The notes under the pieces: model-generated
The model's database searches: none
The model's input: only the letters and a program-made list of their open reading frames with translations
What the model was told of the DNA's origin: nothing
In this document: positions 8,564-17,408 of the stretch, in pieces
How the letters are laid out: every line of letters starts with the position of its first letter
Position numbering within the stretch: position 1 is the stretch's first letter
Made by a program: the position numbers and the translations under genes
NCBI GenBank assembly: GCA_029781035.1
Contig: JAKOXK010000095.1
Location: 1-64,000 of the forward strand
Reading direction: 5' to 3'
Source of the DNA: Armatimonadota bacterium
GTDB lineage: Bacteria; Armatimonadota; Fimbriimonadia; Fimbriimonadales; Fimbriimonadaceae
DNA length: 64,000 nt

Positions 8564-9524
8564 GCGTTTGAGGCGGCTGCGAGGAAACAAGTCTCTTCGA
8601 GACCTCTTTGCCGAGACGGTGCTGATGCCTCGGCACTTTGTCTATCCTGTCTTTGTCAAGGACGGCCTTTCCAAGCCCGAGCCGATCAGCGCCATGCCAG
8701 GGCAGCATCGGTACAGTCCGGACATGATGCCGGAGCTTGCCGGAGAAGTTGCCGGCCACGGGGTTGGTGCGGTCCTTCTGTTCGGCCTGCCAGACAAGAA
8801 GTCTCCTGGGGCCGAGTCCTGCTACGATCCAGATGGCGTCGTGCAGAGGTCGATCCGGTTGATCAAGGAGAGTGTTCCGGAAGTTTTGGTGATGACGGAC
8901 GTCTGTGTCTGTGCGTACACCGACCACGGTCACTGCGGTCTTCTGGCAGGCACTCGGGTGGACAACGACACCACGCTCGAAGTGCTGGCGGAAATGGCGG
9001 TCAGTCATGCGCAAGCAGGGGCCGATGTCGTGGCTCCATCGAGCATGATGGACGGCCAAGTCGCCGCCCTTCGCGAGGCCCTCGACGCGAACAATCTGTC
9101 TGAAGTGCCTGTGATGGGTTATTCGGCAAAGTTCGCTTCGGCGTACTACGGTCCCTTCCGGGAGGCTGCCGACTCCGCGCCTTCGTTCGGAGACCGAGCC
9201 AGTTACCAGCACGATGCCCGTAACGCTCGCCACTCAGAACGGGAGATCCTGAGCGATGATGCGGAAGGGGCGGACATCCTGATGGTCAAGCCTGGTTTGG
9301 CTTATCTTGATGTGCTTTGTCGCGCGAGACAACTGACCCGGAAGCCCTTGGCGGTCTATAACGTGAGTGGGGAGTACAGTATGCTGAAAGCCGCTTCTCA
9401 GGCCGGGCTCCTGGACGAACGAAAGGTCATCCTTGAGACCCTGACCGCCTTTCGACGGGCGGGAGCCGACCTGATCATCACGTATCACGCACTTGAGGCT
9501 TCCGCATGGCTGACCAGCAACTAA
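8550..9524 (+). CDS. hemB: Delta-aminolevulinic acid dehydratase (porphobilinogen synthase)
   Basis: 324 residues. GTG 8550 is preferred to the upstream in-frame GTG at 8520 because GAGGAG lies 8 bases before it and homologues begin near this point; it overlaps hemD by 14 bp. It condenses two 5-aminolevulinate molecules to porphobilinogen. Zinc-site cysteines are seen (TDVCVCAYTDHGHCG, C119/C121/C129), so this is a zinc-type enzyme, with Schiff-base lysines in MGYSAKFASAYYGPFR and DILMVKPGLAYLD. Confidence 0.95.
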   Translation: MPEFERLRRLRGNKSLRDLFAETVLMPRHFVYPVFVKDGLSKPEPISAMPGQHRYSPDMMPELAGEVAGHGVGAVLLFGLPDKKSPGAESCYDPDGVVQRSIRLIKESVPEVLVMTDVCVCAYTDHGHCGLLAGTRVDNDTTLEVLAEMAVSHAQAGADVVAPSSMMDGQVAALREALDANNLSEVPVMGYSAKFASAYYGPFREAADSAPSFGDRASYQHDARNARHSEREILSDDAEGADILMVKPGLAYLDVLCRARQLTRKPLAVYNVSGEYSMLKAASQAGLLDERKVILETLTAFRRAGADLIITYHALEASAWLTSN

Positions 9525-10177
9525 ACCTGTACACCGCTTTCAGTTACACCCGCGAGTACTTCCAACTTGAGGCTGGCGGCCAAGAGGGGTTTCGAAGAGA
9601 GTTTGTCGACGCCCTGCAAAAACTTGCCACCGCTACCCATTTCTACACGGTGTTCCCGACGCGACATGAGTTCGACGTCGTCGTCTGGTCAGCTTTCGAG
9701 GCACCGGAAACAGCGCAGCCGGGTGACTTCTTCGTCCGCTATCACGAGTCGCTAGAGCCGCTCCGGAAGTGCGTCGAACCGAAAACGGTTCTCTGGGGAT
9801 TCACACGTCCTTCGATGTACGCGAGGGGCAAGAGCGAGCAGGACATCGATCCATTTGACGGAGAACGGAGCCCTTATTTAGTCATCTATCCGTTCAGTAA
9901 GACCGCGAGCTGGTACATGAAGTCGATGGACGCTCGCCAGGGCATGATGAATGAGCATATCAAGCTCGGCAAGCAGTACCCAGCGATCAAGCAGCTCTTG
10001 CTGTACACGTTCGGTTTGCAGGATCAAGAGTTTGTGGTCAGTTACGAGACCGACGATCTGGTCCTTTTCAGCAAACTCGTCCAGGAGCTCCGCTCGACGG
10101 AGGCGCGCGTCTACACATCACTAGACACACCCATCATCACGGGGATCTACCGTCGGCCCGAGGAGTTTGTCGACTGA
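9506..10177 (+). CDS. hemQ: HemQ-type coproheme decarboxylase (chlorite dismutase-like)
   Basis: 223 residues, chlorite-dismutase fold. In the coproporphyrin-dependent pathway HemQ converts coproheme to heme b using peroxide. Family segments are YLVIYPFSKTASWYMKSM, MMNEHIKLGKQYPAIKQLL (with the expected heme-ligand histidine) and the C-terminal TPIITGIYRRPEEF. The canonical distal arginine of true chlorite dismutases is not evident, and the location inside the heme operon argues for HemQ. It overlaps hemB by 19 bp and shares one base with hemL. Confidence 0.9.
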   Translation: MADQQLNLYTAFSYTREYFQLEAGGQEGFRREFVDALQKLATATHFYTVFPTRHEFDVVVWSAFEAPETAQPGDFFVRYHESLEPLRKCVEPKTVLWGFTRPSMYARGKSEQDIDPFDGERSPYLVIYPFSKTASWYMKSMDARQGMMNEHIKLGKQYPAIKQLLLYTFGLQDQEFVVSYETDDLVLFSKLVQELRSTEARVYTSLDTPIITGIYRRPEEFVD

Positions 10178-11466
10178 TGACGAAGTCGTTGACCCGATCG
10201 ACCGAGATCTACGACCAGGCCTGCCGCTTGATGCCTGGCGGGGTCAACAGCCCCGTGCGCGCGTTTCGTTCCGTTGGTGGCAGCCCTCTCTACTTTGAGC
10301 GAGCCAAAGGCAGCCTGATTTGGGACGTCGACGGCAACGAGTACATCGACTATGTCGCGTCCTGGGGAGCGATCATCTTGGGTCATGCTGACCAAAAGGT
10401 GAACGAAGCGATCCAAAGCGCAGCGTCAAGGGGAACCTCGTTTGGGGCACCCCATGCTGGAGAAGTCCGGCTTGCCGAGGAAGTCCTTGCGCGGGTTCCT
10501 GGACTGGAGAAGGTGAGGTTCGTCAACTCTGGCACCGAGGCAACCATGGCGGCGATGCGACTGGCACGGGCTGCGACCGGTCGGAACAAGATCGTCAAAT
10601 TCGCCGGGAACTACCACGGAGCTGTAGACAGCTTACTGGCCAAGGCGGGCTCGGGTGTGGCGACGTTTGGCTTGCCTGACAGTGCAGGCGTGCCCGCAGA
10701 GGCGACCGCTGACACACTCATTGCCCGCTACAACGACCTTGAGTCTGTCCGAGCGCTCCTCGAGGCGAACAAGGAACTTGTTGCTGCGGTCTTCGTGGAA
10801 CCGGTGGCCGGAAACATGGGTTGCATCCCGCCCGCGCCTGGTTTTCTGGACGGTCTTAGACGCCTTTGTGACACGACGGGAGTCCTGCTCGTCGTCGACG
10901 AGGTGATGACCGGGTTCCGAGTGTGTCGGGGTGGCGCTATCGAACGGTTCAGCGTCAGGCCAGACCTCGTGTGCATGGGGAAGGTCATTGGTGGTGGGCT
11001 ACCCGTCGGAGCCTATGGGGGCCGGGCAGACTTGATGGACCTCGTCGCACCGGTCGGACCTGTCTACCAGGCGGGAACCTTGAGCGGAAACCCCCTGGCC
11101 ATGGCCGCGGGCTGCGCCGCACTCCAGCAATTGACGAGCGACTCATACGAGCGGCTCGAGGCGTCTGCCAGTCGGTTGCACACGGGGCTTGAGGAGGCTT
11201 GTCGGATGACGGGCACCGCCGCTTCCGTGCAGAGGGTCGGTTCTATGTTGAGCGTCTACTTCACTGACCATAAGGTCGAAAACTTCGACAACGCCCAGAA
11301 CACGGACAAGGAGCTTTTTGGCAGACTGTTCCATGGTCTTCTCAAGCGTGGTGTCTACCTGCCTCCGAGCGCGCTTGAGGCTTGGTTCTTAACGTTGTCT
11401 CACCATAAGGTCGAAATCGACCGTACGGTGGAGGCGTTTGCCGACGCCTTGAAGGAGGCCCAGTGA
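10177..11466 (+). CDS. hemL: Glutamate-1-semialdehyde 2,1-aminomutase
   Basis: 429 residues, class-III PLP aminotransferase fold. It isomerises glutamate-1-semialdehyde, the product of HemA, to 5-aminolevulinate. Marks: MPGGVNSPVRAFRSVGG at the N-terminus, NSGTEATMAAMRLARAATGR, the VVDEVMTGFRV segment with the PLP-binding aspartate, and the Schiff-base lysine in MGKVIGGGLPVGAYGG. The start overlaps the hemQ stop (TGATG). Confidence 0.96.
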   Translation: MTKSLTRSTEIYDQACRLMPGGVNSPVRAFRSVGGSPLYFERAKGSLIWDVDGNEYIDYVASWGAIILGHADQKVNEAIQSAASRGTSFGAPHAGEVRLAEEVLARVPGLEKVRFVNSGTEATMAAMRLARAATGRNKIVKFAGNYHGAVDSLLAKAGSGVATFGLPDSAGVPAEATADTLIARYNDLESVRALLEANKELVAAVFVEPVAGNMGCIPPAPGFLDGLRRLCDTTGVLLVVDEVMTGFRVCRGGAIERFSVRPDLVCMGKVIGGGLPVGAYGGRADLMDLVAPVGPVYQAGTLSGNPLAMAAGCAALQQLTSDSYERLEASASRLHTGLEEACRMTGTAASVQRVGSMLSVYFTDHKVENFDNAQNTDKELFGRLFHGLLKRGVYLPPSALEAWFLTLSHHKVEIDRTVEAFADALKEAQ

Positions 11467-12491
11467 GGGGAGGTCTGTTCCTGCGGGCGTGTCGGGGCGA
11501 GAAGACCGAGCGGCCGCCAGTTTGGTTGATGCGGCAGGCGGGGCGCTACTTGCCGGAGTATCGCGAGCTGCGCAAGGGCCGCACGATGCTCGAGACTTTG
11601 AGCGATCCCGAGACTGCGGCCGAGGTGACGATTCAGCCGGTCAGGCGATTCGGATTTGACGCCGGGATCCTCTTCAGCGACTTGACCGTGATGTTCACAC
11701 CGATGGGGGCACCCTTCGACATCAAGGAAGGCGCCGGCCCCGTCCTGGATCACCCTGTCCGGACTCAGAGCGACATCGACCGACTCCGGCTGATCGAGCC
11801 AGAAGAGGACTTGGCGTACACGTTCGAGACGATACAGATCCTCCAGCGGTCGCTGAGCGTCCCTCTCATCGGCTTCACTGGGGCCCCTTTCACCTTGGCC
11901 TGCTATCTCGTGGAGGGCCGAGGGAGCAAGGACTTCAAGACAGTCCGCGCGATGATGCACGCTGATCCCCGCTCTTGGCACCGGCTGATGGAGCTCTTGA
12001 GCGAGAACGTCCTTCGCTATCTGACGTCGCAGATCAAGGCCGGCGCGAGCGCCGTACAACTGTTCGACTCATGGGTCGGAGTCTTGAGCGAGACGACCTA
12101 TCGCGAGTTGCTGCTGCCTCACATGCGCCACATCTTCGCCGGGCTCGAGGGGCTCGGTGCCCCCGTGATCCACTTTGGAACCGGGACACCCCACCTCCTC
12201 GGCGCGATGGCAGACGCAGGTGGAGACGTCATTGGTGTCGATTGGCGGATCACCCTTACGGAAGCGGCGGAGAAGATCGGGAGGCGAGTGCCTCTTCAGG
12301 GCAACTTGGATCCGACCGTGCTTTTAGGCCCGCCTGACAAGGTCCGTGCCGAAGTGTCGCGAATTGTCAACGAGGGCCGCAATCTGTCAGGGCACATCTT
12401 CAACCTAGGTCACGGGATCTACCCAGAGACTCCGATCGAGAACGTGGAAGCACTGGTCGAGACCATTCAGGGCGCGACGCTCACAGTCTGA
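11463..12491 (+). CDS. hemE: Uroporphyrinogen decarboxylase
   Basis: 342 residues from GTG 11463, overlapping the hemL stop by 4 bp. It removes four acetate carboxyls to give coproporphyrinogen III. Both family signatures are present: PVWLMRQAGRYLPEYRELR near the N-terminus and IGFTGAPFTLACYLVEG in the middle. The C-terminal FNLGHGIYPETPIENV is also typical. It is the last gene of the first heme block and ends 2 bp from the convergent radical SAM gene. Confidence 0.96.
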   Translation: MRGGLFLRACRGEKTERPPVWLMRQAGRYLPEYRELRKGRTMLETLSDPETAAEVTIQPVRRFGFDAGILFSDLTVMFTPMGAPFDIKEGAGPVLDHPVRTQSDIDRLRLIEPEEDLAYTFETIQILQRSLSVPLIGFTGAPFTLACYLVEGRGSKDFKTVRAMMHADPRSWHRLMELLSENVLRYLTSQIKAGASAVQLFDSWVGVLSETTYRELLLPHMRHIFAGLEGLGAPVIHFGTGTPHLLGAMADAGGDVIGVDWRITLTEAAEKIGRRVPLQGNLDPTVLLGPPDKVRAEVSRIVNEGRNLSGHIFNLGHGIYPETPIENVEALVETIQGATLTV

Positions 12492-12493
12492 CC

Positions 12494-13576
12494 TCAGGCG
12501 ATGGCTACGGCCGCCGGCTGGTAGGTGCAGATCGGATCGCTTCCCGCTGGGTCACTTGTGTGTGCGAACGCCCGCGCCCGCGATCCGCCACAAATCTTCT
12601 TGTACTCGCACTCGCCACACTTGCCGGCAAAGTTGTCGACGTCGCGTACGATGCGGAATACCTCTGAGTCGCGGTAGATCGAAGCCAAGCTCTGCTCCCT
12701 GACGTTGCCGCCGATCAGCGGCAGGAACCCAGAAGGGAAGACTTCGCCGACATGAGAGACGAACACGATGCCGTTGCCGTCCCGAACGCCGTGCGCACGG
12801 TGCACCGAAGTCCGCCGCATCTCCTCGGGCGTCATCCCCTCGGCGAGCATTCTCTCTCGAGCGACGCGTCGGAAAGACGGGGCCTCGGTCGTTTTGATCG
12901 CAAACGGCGCCTCAGTGGAAAGATCGTAGGCCCAGTGCATCATCTTCTCGGCCTCTTCTGGATCGAGTTCGTTGAGTTCCTTGCCTCGACCGACGGAGAT
13001 CAAGAAGAACAGGCTCCACCGCATCACGGGGAACCCCTTCAGGAGTTCGAAGACGGCGGGGAGGTCGTCGGCAGTTTCTTGTGCTACCAATGTATTGACC
13101 TGGAGAGGAAGTTCGACCTCGCCCGCCCATCTCGCCGCTTCGATCGTCCGGTCAAAGGTACCGGGGACCTGGCGGATATTGTCGTGCCGCGCTGGATTGG
13201 AGCCATCGAGGCTGAGGCCAATGCTGTCCACACCCATGAACTTGAGATGGGCAAGGCGCTCTTTGGTCAGCCTGTCGGTCGCGGCGGGTGTCACCGACAC
13301 TTTGATGCCCAACGAAACAGCATAAGTGATCACTTCGTTGAGGTCGGGACGCTGAAGAGGGTCGCCTCCGGTCACTACGACGTGCGGATACGGTTCGCCA
13401 AACGAAGCGACGTCCTCCATGAGGCGTCGGGCAGCAAACGTATTGAGCTCGCGAGGATCGGCAATCGGCATCGCCGAAGCGCGGCAATGCCTACAGGCAA
13501 GCGCACACGCCCTGGTCGACTCCCAGTAGACCAGCATGGGGCGTTCGGCAAAATCGATCTTGTTCGGGCGTTCCAT
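12494..13576 (-). CDS. Radical SAM/SPASM protein inserted in the heme cluster
   Basis: 360 residues from ATG 13576 (MERPNKIDFAERPML); a longer frame to 13645 adds a non-conserved leader. It has the radical SAM CxxxCxxC motif (CALACRHC), a GGDPLQRPD stretch and a C-terminal SPASM-like cysteine cluster (CGECEYKKICGG, then C near the end) for an auxiliary FeS cluster. The FVSHVGEVFPSGFLPLIGGNVR segment resembles the family related to AhbD/NirJ heme enzymes and the BA_1875 group (TIGR04053 as I recall it). It is the only minus-strand gene within the heme cluster. Substrate unknown; alternatives are a heme-related enzyme or a peptide maturase. Confidence 0.8.
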   Translation of the reverse strand: MERPNKIDFAERPMLVYWESTRACALACRHCRASAMPIADPRELNTFAARRLMEDVASFGEPYPHVVVTGGDPLQRPDLNEVITYAVSLGIKVSVTPAATDRLTKERLAHLKFMGVDSIGLSLDGSNPARHDNIRQVPGTFDRTIEAARWAGEVELPLQVNTLVAQETADDLPAVFELLKGFPVMRWSLFFLISVGRGKELNELDPEEAEKMMHWAYDLSTEAPFAIKTTEAPSFRRVARERMLAEGMTPEEMRRTSVHRAHGVRDGNGIVFVSHVGEVFPSGFLPLIGGNVREQSLASIYRDSEVFRIVRDVDNFAGKCGECEYKKICGGSRARAFAHTSDPAGSDPICTYQPAAVAIA

Positions 13577-13692
13577 GAGTGACGCCTTGAGGTTAGATCT
13601 GGACAGAACTGTCAGGGTATGACGCCGGTCATGGACCCTGGGCATTGCCCGCCGAATATCAGGGGCCGACGGGTACGTTCTTATGACGGATC

Positions 13693-15054
13693 ATGTCGAA
13701 AATCGTGATTATTGGTGGCGGCATCGCGGGCCTGAGCGCTGCGTATGACCTCCACCGGGACGGGCGTCACGATGTCGTCCTCCTGGAAGCCAGTTCTCGG
13801 TTGGGGGGAAAAATCGGCACGGTCCATGAATCTGGGTATCTGATTGAGCAAGGGCCGGACTCGGTGTTCACCACGAAACCCTGGGCGACGGAGCTCATGA
13901 CCGAGATCGGCCTCGAATCGGAGTTTGTCGAGCCCATCGGTGGTGGCTTCTCGATGTACGTCGGCGGCAAACTTCACCCGGTTCCCCGTGCTCTGGCCAG
14001 CTTGATGCCCAGCGCGTCCACCGCGCTCGAGAAGGTCGGGTTCTGGAGTGCGGCCGTCCGCGACCGGATCCTCTCCGAGAAGCAAGTTGCCAAGGGTGAC
14101 GGGGGCGACGAGTCCGTGGCGTCGTTCTTTCGACGCCGCTTTGGGAAAAGGTTTTCGAGCACCCTCGCCGAACCGCTTTTGGCAGGCATCCATGCCGGAG
14201 ACCCCCACAAGCTCTCGATGAAAGCCCTGTATCCGATGTACCTTGGTCTGGAACAGAAGCACGGCAGCCTCACCGCAGATCGACCGGTACCTCCGCCCTC
14301 CGGTGCCAAGAAGCCCGCGACCTTCATGACGCTGGAACGGGGCATGGCGTCGTTTGTGGACAAGCTCGTGAAGTCGGCTCAGGGAGTCGTTATCCGGACT
14401 CAAGCTCCGGTCGCTGCGATCCTGGGGCGTAATAGCCACTTGGAGGTCAGCCTGGTCAGCGGTGACACTGTCGAGGCGGACCACGTGATTGTCGCAGCTC
14501 CCGCAAAAGTGGCCAGCCATTTACTTAAGGGGATTGCTCCGGCGACCGAAGCACCTCTGGACTCCATCCGATTCGCATCGACAGCCGTCGCGACCCTGTC
14601 CTTCAGGCGATCGGGATTCAAGCGCTCATTCGAAGACAACGGATTTTTGATCCCGTTCGAAGAAGCCAAGGACGTCACCGGCGTGACCCTGAGTTCCAAC
14701 AAGTGGCCTGGCCGGGCAGCGGACGATGTGTTGTTGCTGCGCGCCTTTATGGGAAACGACGGAGGGCTCGACATCGATCCTTTCAGCGATCAGGAGCTTC
14801 TGGCACGTGCCGTTCAGTCGGTCGCCGAGATCATGGGCCCCAGCGATGGCCCCATCTTCACCCGACTGGACCGCTGGACGAAGGCCATGCCCCAGTACGA
14901 AGTCGGCCATCTGGACAAGATCGAAGAGATTGAGGCCGCCATCGCGGGCCTTCCGGTCCACTTGACCGGTTCGTCCTATCGGGGCAGCGGTATACCGGAC
15001 TGTGTCCGCCAGGGCCGCGAGGCCGCACGTGCGGTCTTGGAGCAGTTGGCATGA
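13693..15054 (+). CDS. hemY: Coproporphyrinogen/protoporphyrinogen oxidase, FAD-dependent
   Basis: 453 residues. The N-terminal FAD-binding motif (IVIIGGGIAGLSAAYDL, then LLEASSRLGGKIGT) and the GYLIEQGPDSV segment are typical of HemY. With hemQ present and no hemN or hemF in the cluster, the likely role is oxidation of coproporphyrinogen III to coproporphyrin III (CgoX) rather than of protoporphyrinogen; that is an inference from pathway context. It overlaps hemH by 4 bp (ATGA). Its 116-bp divergent upstream region is shared with the radical SAM gene. Confidence 0.92.
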   Translation: MSKIVIIGGGIAGLSAAYDLHRDGRHDVVLLEASSRLGGKIGTVHESGYLIEQGPDSVFTTKPWATELMTEIGLESEFVEPIGGGFSMYVGGKLHPVPRALASLMPSASTALEKVGFWSAAVRDRILSEKQVAKGDGGDESVASFFRRRFGKRFSSTLAEPLLAGIHAGDPHKLSMKALYPMYLGLEQKHGSLTADRPVPPPSGAKKPATFMTLERGMASFVDKLVKSAQGVVIRTQAPVAAILGRNSHLEVSLVSGDTVEADHVIVAAPAKVASHLLKGIAPATEAPLDSIRFASTAVATLSFRRSGFKRSFEDNGFLIPFEEAKDVTGVTLSSNKWPGRAADDVLLLRAFMGNDGGLDIDPFSDQELLARAVQSVAEIMGPSDGPIFTRLDRWTKAMPQYEVGHLDKIEEIEAAIAGLPVHLTGSSYRGSGIPDCVRQGREAARAVLEQLA

Positions 15055-15962
15055 GCAAAAAGCGCGGCCTCCTTGTGATGCACTATGGGACACCGGCGAC
15101 GCTGGACGACGTTCTGCCGTACTACACCCACATCCGGCGAGGGCGTCCGCCCGAACCGGCTCAGTTGAATGACCTTGTGGAGCGTTACAAGTCCATCGGC
15201 GGCCCTTCACCTCTCGCCCACATCAGTGAACGGCAGGCAGAGCTTGTCCTTTCTGGAGTAAGAGAAGAGGGCATCGAGGCCAATCTCTATGTGGGCGCAA
15301 AGCACACCCATCCGTTCGTCGGCGAAGTTGTCGAGCGCATGGCGGCAGACGGCATCGAGGAAGCGGTAGGGGTGGTTCTGGCTCCTCATTTTTCGACCTA
15401 CAGCGTCGCCTCCTATGAGCACTACGCCTTCGAGGCGAGAGACAAGACCGCTCCTGCGATGAAACTGAACTGTGTCCAACGCTGGGGGACGCTTCCTGAA
15501 CTCGTCGCAGGGCTGTCGGAGCGAGTCCAGCACCAGTTGGCCGGCTGGACTCCTGACGAGACGCTGGTTGTCTTTTCGGCACACAGCCTTCCTCAGCGGA
15601 TTGTTGCGGACGGCGACCCGTACCAGGACGAGCTTCTGGAGACCAGCCAACTCGTGGCCGATCGTCTGCAACTTCCGAATTGGACCTTCGCTTTTCAGAG
15701 TGCGAGCACGACGGGCGAACCGTGGCTAGGACCGGACATCCTCGATGTTCTCGCGGACAAGGCTGGCAAGGGATTCAGGAATGTGGTGTCCTGTACGGTC
15801 GGATTTGTCAGCGATCACCTCGAGGTTCTCTATGACCTCGGGATCGAGGCCCGGGACAAGTGCGCCGAACTTGGCCTCAACTTCCGGCGCGCAGAGACAA
15901 TCGGTGAGGATCCCAAGGTCATGGGCGCCTTGGGCCGACTCGCCGCAGGGCTCTTTGCCTGA
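15051..15962 (+). CDS. hemH: Ferrochelatase (probable coproporphyrin ferrochelatase)
   Basis: 303 residues. It inserts ferrous iron into the porphyrin; in this gene set the substrate is probably coproporphyrin III (CpfC role). Seen: LLVMHYGTPATLDDVLPYY at the N-terminus, YKSIGGPSPLAHI, the catalytic histidine in VVFSAHSLPQRIV, the conserved glutamate in TTGEPWLGPD, and CTVGFVSDHLEVLYDLG. The length matches the short ferrochelatases without an FeS extension. Coupled to hemY by ATGA. Confidence 0.95.
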   Translation: MSKKRGLLVMHYGTPATLDDVLPYYTHIRRGRPPEPAQLNDLVERYKSIGGPSPLAHISERQAELVLSGVREEGIEANLYVGAKHTHPFVGEVVERMAADGIEEAVGVVLAPHFSTYSVASYEHYAFEARDKTAPAMKLNCVQRWGTLPELVAGLSERVQHQLAGWTPDETLVVFSAHSLPQRIVADGDPYQDELLETSQLVADRLQLPNWTFAFQSASTTGEPWLGPDILDVLADKAGKGFRNVVSCTVGFVSDHLEVLYDLGIEARDKCAELGLNFRRAETIGEDPKVMGALGRLAAGLFA

Positions 15963-15971
15963 CTTCCGAGC

Positions 15972-17345
15972 CTACTGGACCTTGTACTTGGCGATACTGT
16001 CGTCGTTCCGCGTCTTTTCCGCGGCCGCTTCACAACGGTCGCAGAACTGCTCGGGAGTCAGTTCCTTGTTCAACAGTGAGGTCATCGCTCCCTCAATGTC
16101 TTTTTGCATCGCCTTGTACCACTGTCGGTACTGAACGGCCCACACGGTTTTTGCGCTCTTGACCACTTCCGCCGGAGCGACAAGCGTCTCAGGGAGCTTG
16201 GCCTGGTCGGACCCGACGATCGACATCAGGGTGCCCTTTTCCTCGACGAACTGCTTAGCCTTGTCCAAGGAAGTCATGTACTTGTAGAATCCAATGGCGG
16301 CATTGGGGTTCTTGGCTTTTGTCGGCACCATCCAGGGTTCGATGCCGATGAGGGCGGCGGTTGGGTCTCCCTTCCCGCCGGTGACCACAGGGCAGTTGAA
16401 GAACCGGACTGTCACTCCCGCGGGCATGACGTTCTTCATTTCGCTCTCAAGCCAAGAGCCACAAGGGATCATGGCGGCCTTGCCGTTCAAGAACTGGGTC
16501 TGCGATTCCGTGTGACTCATGCCGACGCTTCCGTCGAGGAAGTCGCCTTTGTCACGAAGCTCGGCGATCATTGTGGCGGCTTGAAGCATTGCCGGAGACT
16601 TCCATGCCCCGGGCTCAAGGTTTTGGGCAGCCTTCACGGCATCGAGGCCGCCTATCGAGCAGGCCCATGGCAGCAACATGCCTTCGATCATGTAGTAGGG
16701 GTACTGACCCTGGAACGTGAGTGGGGCTATGCCCGCCGCCTTGATCTTGTCGCAAAGTGTCAGGAGTTCGTCGTAGGACTTGGGGGGCGTCCAGCCATGC
16801 TTGGCAAAGACTGCGGGATCGTACCACCATCCGTAGACCATCACGTAAAGCGGCAGCATATAAGTCTTGCCGTCTTTCTGGCACAGTTTGAGCACGTTGG
16901 GGTCGAAGGTGCTCCGCCAGGTGCCGCGTTTGTCGAAAGACGGGCTGTCGAGTGCCTGGTCGAGCGCCATGAGCTGGCCATCCTGTACGAGGCCCCACTG
17001 GTCCATGTCCCAGCCGGGGAACATGATGTCGGGCGTGTCGCCGCTCACCATCCTGGGTCGAAGCTTCTCCCAAACATGAGGATCGCCCTCCACCGTCGCC
17101 TGGAGCCCTGGGTTCTTGGCCGCGAACTCCTTTGCAGCCTGTTCGTAGAAATCGGTGCCATAACCGCCTTTGAACGCTACGATCTCAAGCTTGCCCGTGA
17201 TCTTTCCTTCGCCTGTGGGTGCCTCCATGGCGGCCGCTTCGGATTTGCCCGGCCCAGACCCAGCCGCAGGCGTGCCCCCCCCTGACCCACATCCAGTGGC
17301 TAGGATCAGCGTCAAGGAGGCGATCAAAGAGGTTTTCACGTTCAT
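15972..17345 (-). CDS. Sugar ABC transporter substrate-binding lipoprotein
   Basis: 457 residues from ATG 17345, chosen because the signal peptide and lipobox follow directly (MNVKTSLIASLTLILATGC, lipid-modified C19); longer frames upstream lack a signal. The mature part is a family-1 extracellular solute-binding protein (FKGGYGTDFYEQAAKEFAAK, GDTPDIMFPGWDMDQW, FLNGKAAMIPCGSWLESEM). It would bind an oligosaccharide outside the inner membrane. No permease or ATPase is adjacent; MalF/MalG-type permeases without a binding protein lie at 38722-40424. It is divergent from an oxidoreductase gene. Confidence 0.9.
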   Translation of the reverse strand: MNVKTSLIASLTLILATGCGSGGGTPAAGSGPGKSEAAAMEAPTGEGKITGKLEIVAFKGGYGTDFYEQAAKEFAAKNPGLQATVEGDPHVWEKLRPRMVSGDTPDIMFPGWDMDQWGLVQDGQLMALDQALDSPSFDKRGTWRSTFDPNVLKLCQKDGKTYMLPLYVMVYGWWYDPAVFAKHGWTPPKSYDELLTLCDKIKAAGIAPLTFQGQYPYYMIEGMLLPWACSIGGLDAVKAAQNLEPGAWKSPAMLQAATMIAELRDKGDFLDGSVGMSHTESQTQFLNGKAAMIPCGSWLESEMKNVMPAGVTVRFFNCPVVTGGKGDPTAALIGIEPWMVPTKAKNPNAAIGFYKYMTSLDKAKQFVEEKGTLMSIVGSDQAKLPETLVAPAEVVKSAKTVWAVQYRQWYKAMQKDIEGAMTSLLNKELTPEQFCDRCEAAAEKTRNDDSIAKYKVQ

Positions 17346-17408
17346 GGCTTTGGTGAAGACCATACCCCGTGACCAAGGCCCAAGCGGTGGATGCGTCAAG
17401 ATAGGGAC

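Noticed and set aside
9506-10177. True chlorite dismutase
   Set aside because: The gene lies within a heme operon and lacks the distal-arginine context of chlorite-degrading enzymes; HemQ explains all features.
12752-13582. Plus-strand frame opposite the radical SAM gene
   Set aside because: The minus-strand frame has complete radical SAM and SPASM cysteine motifs; this one has none.
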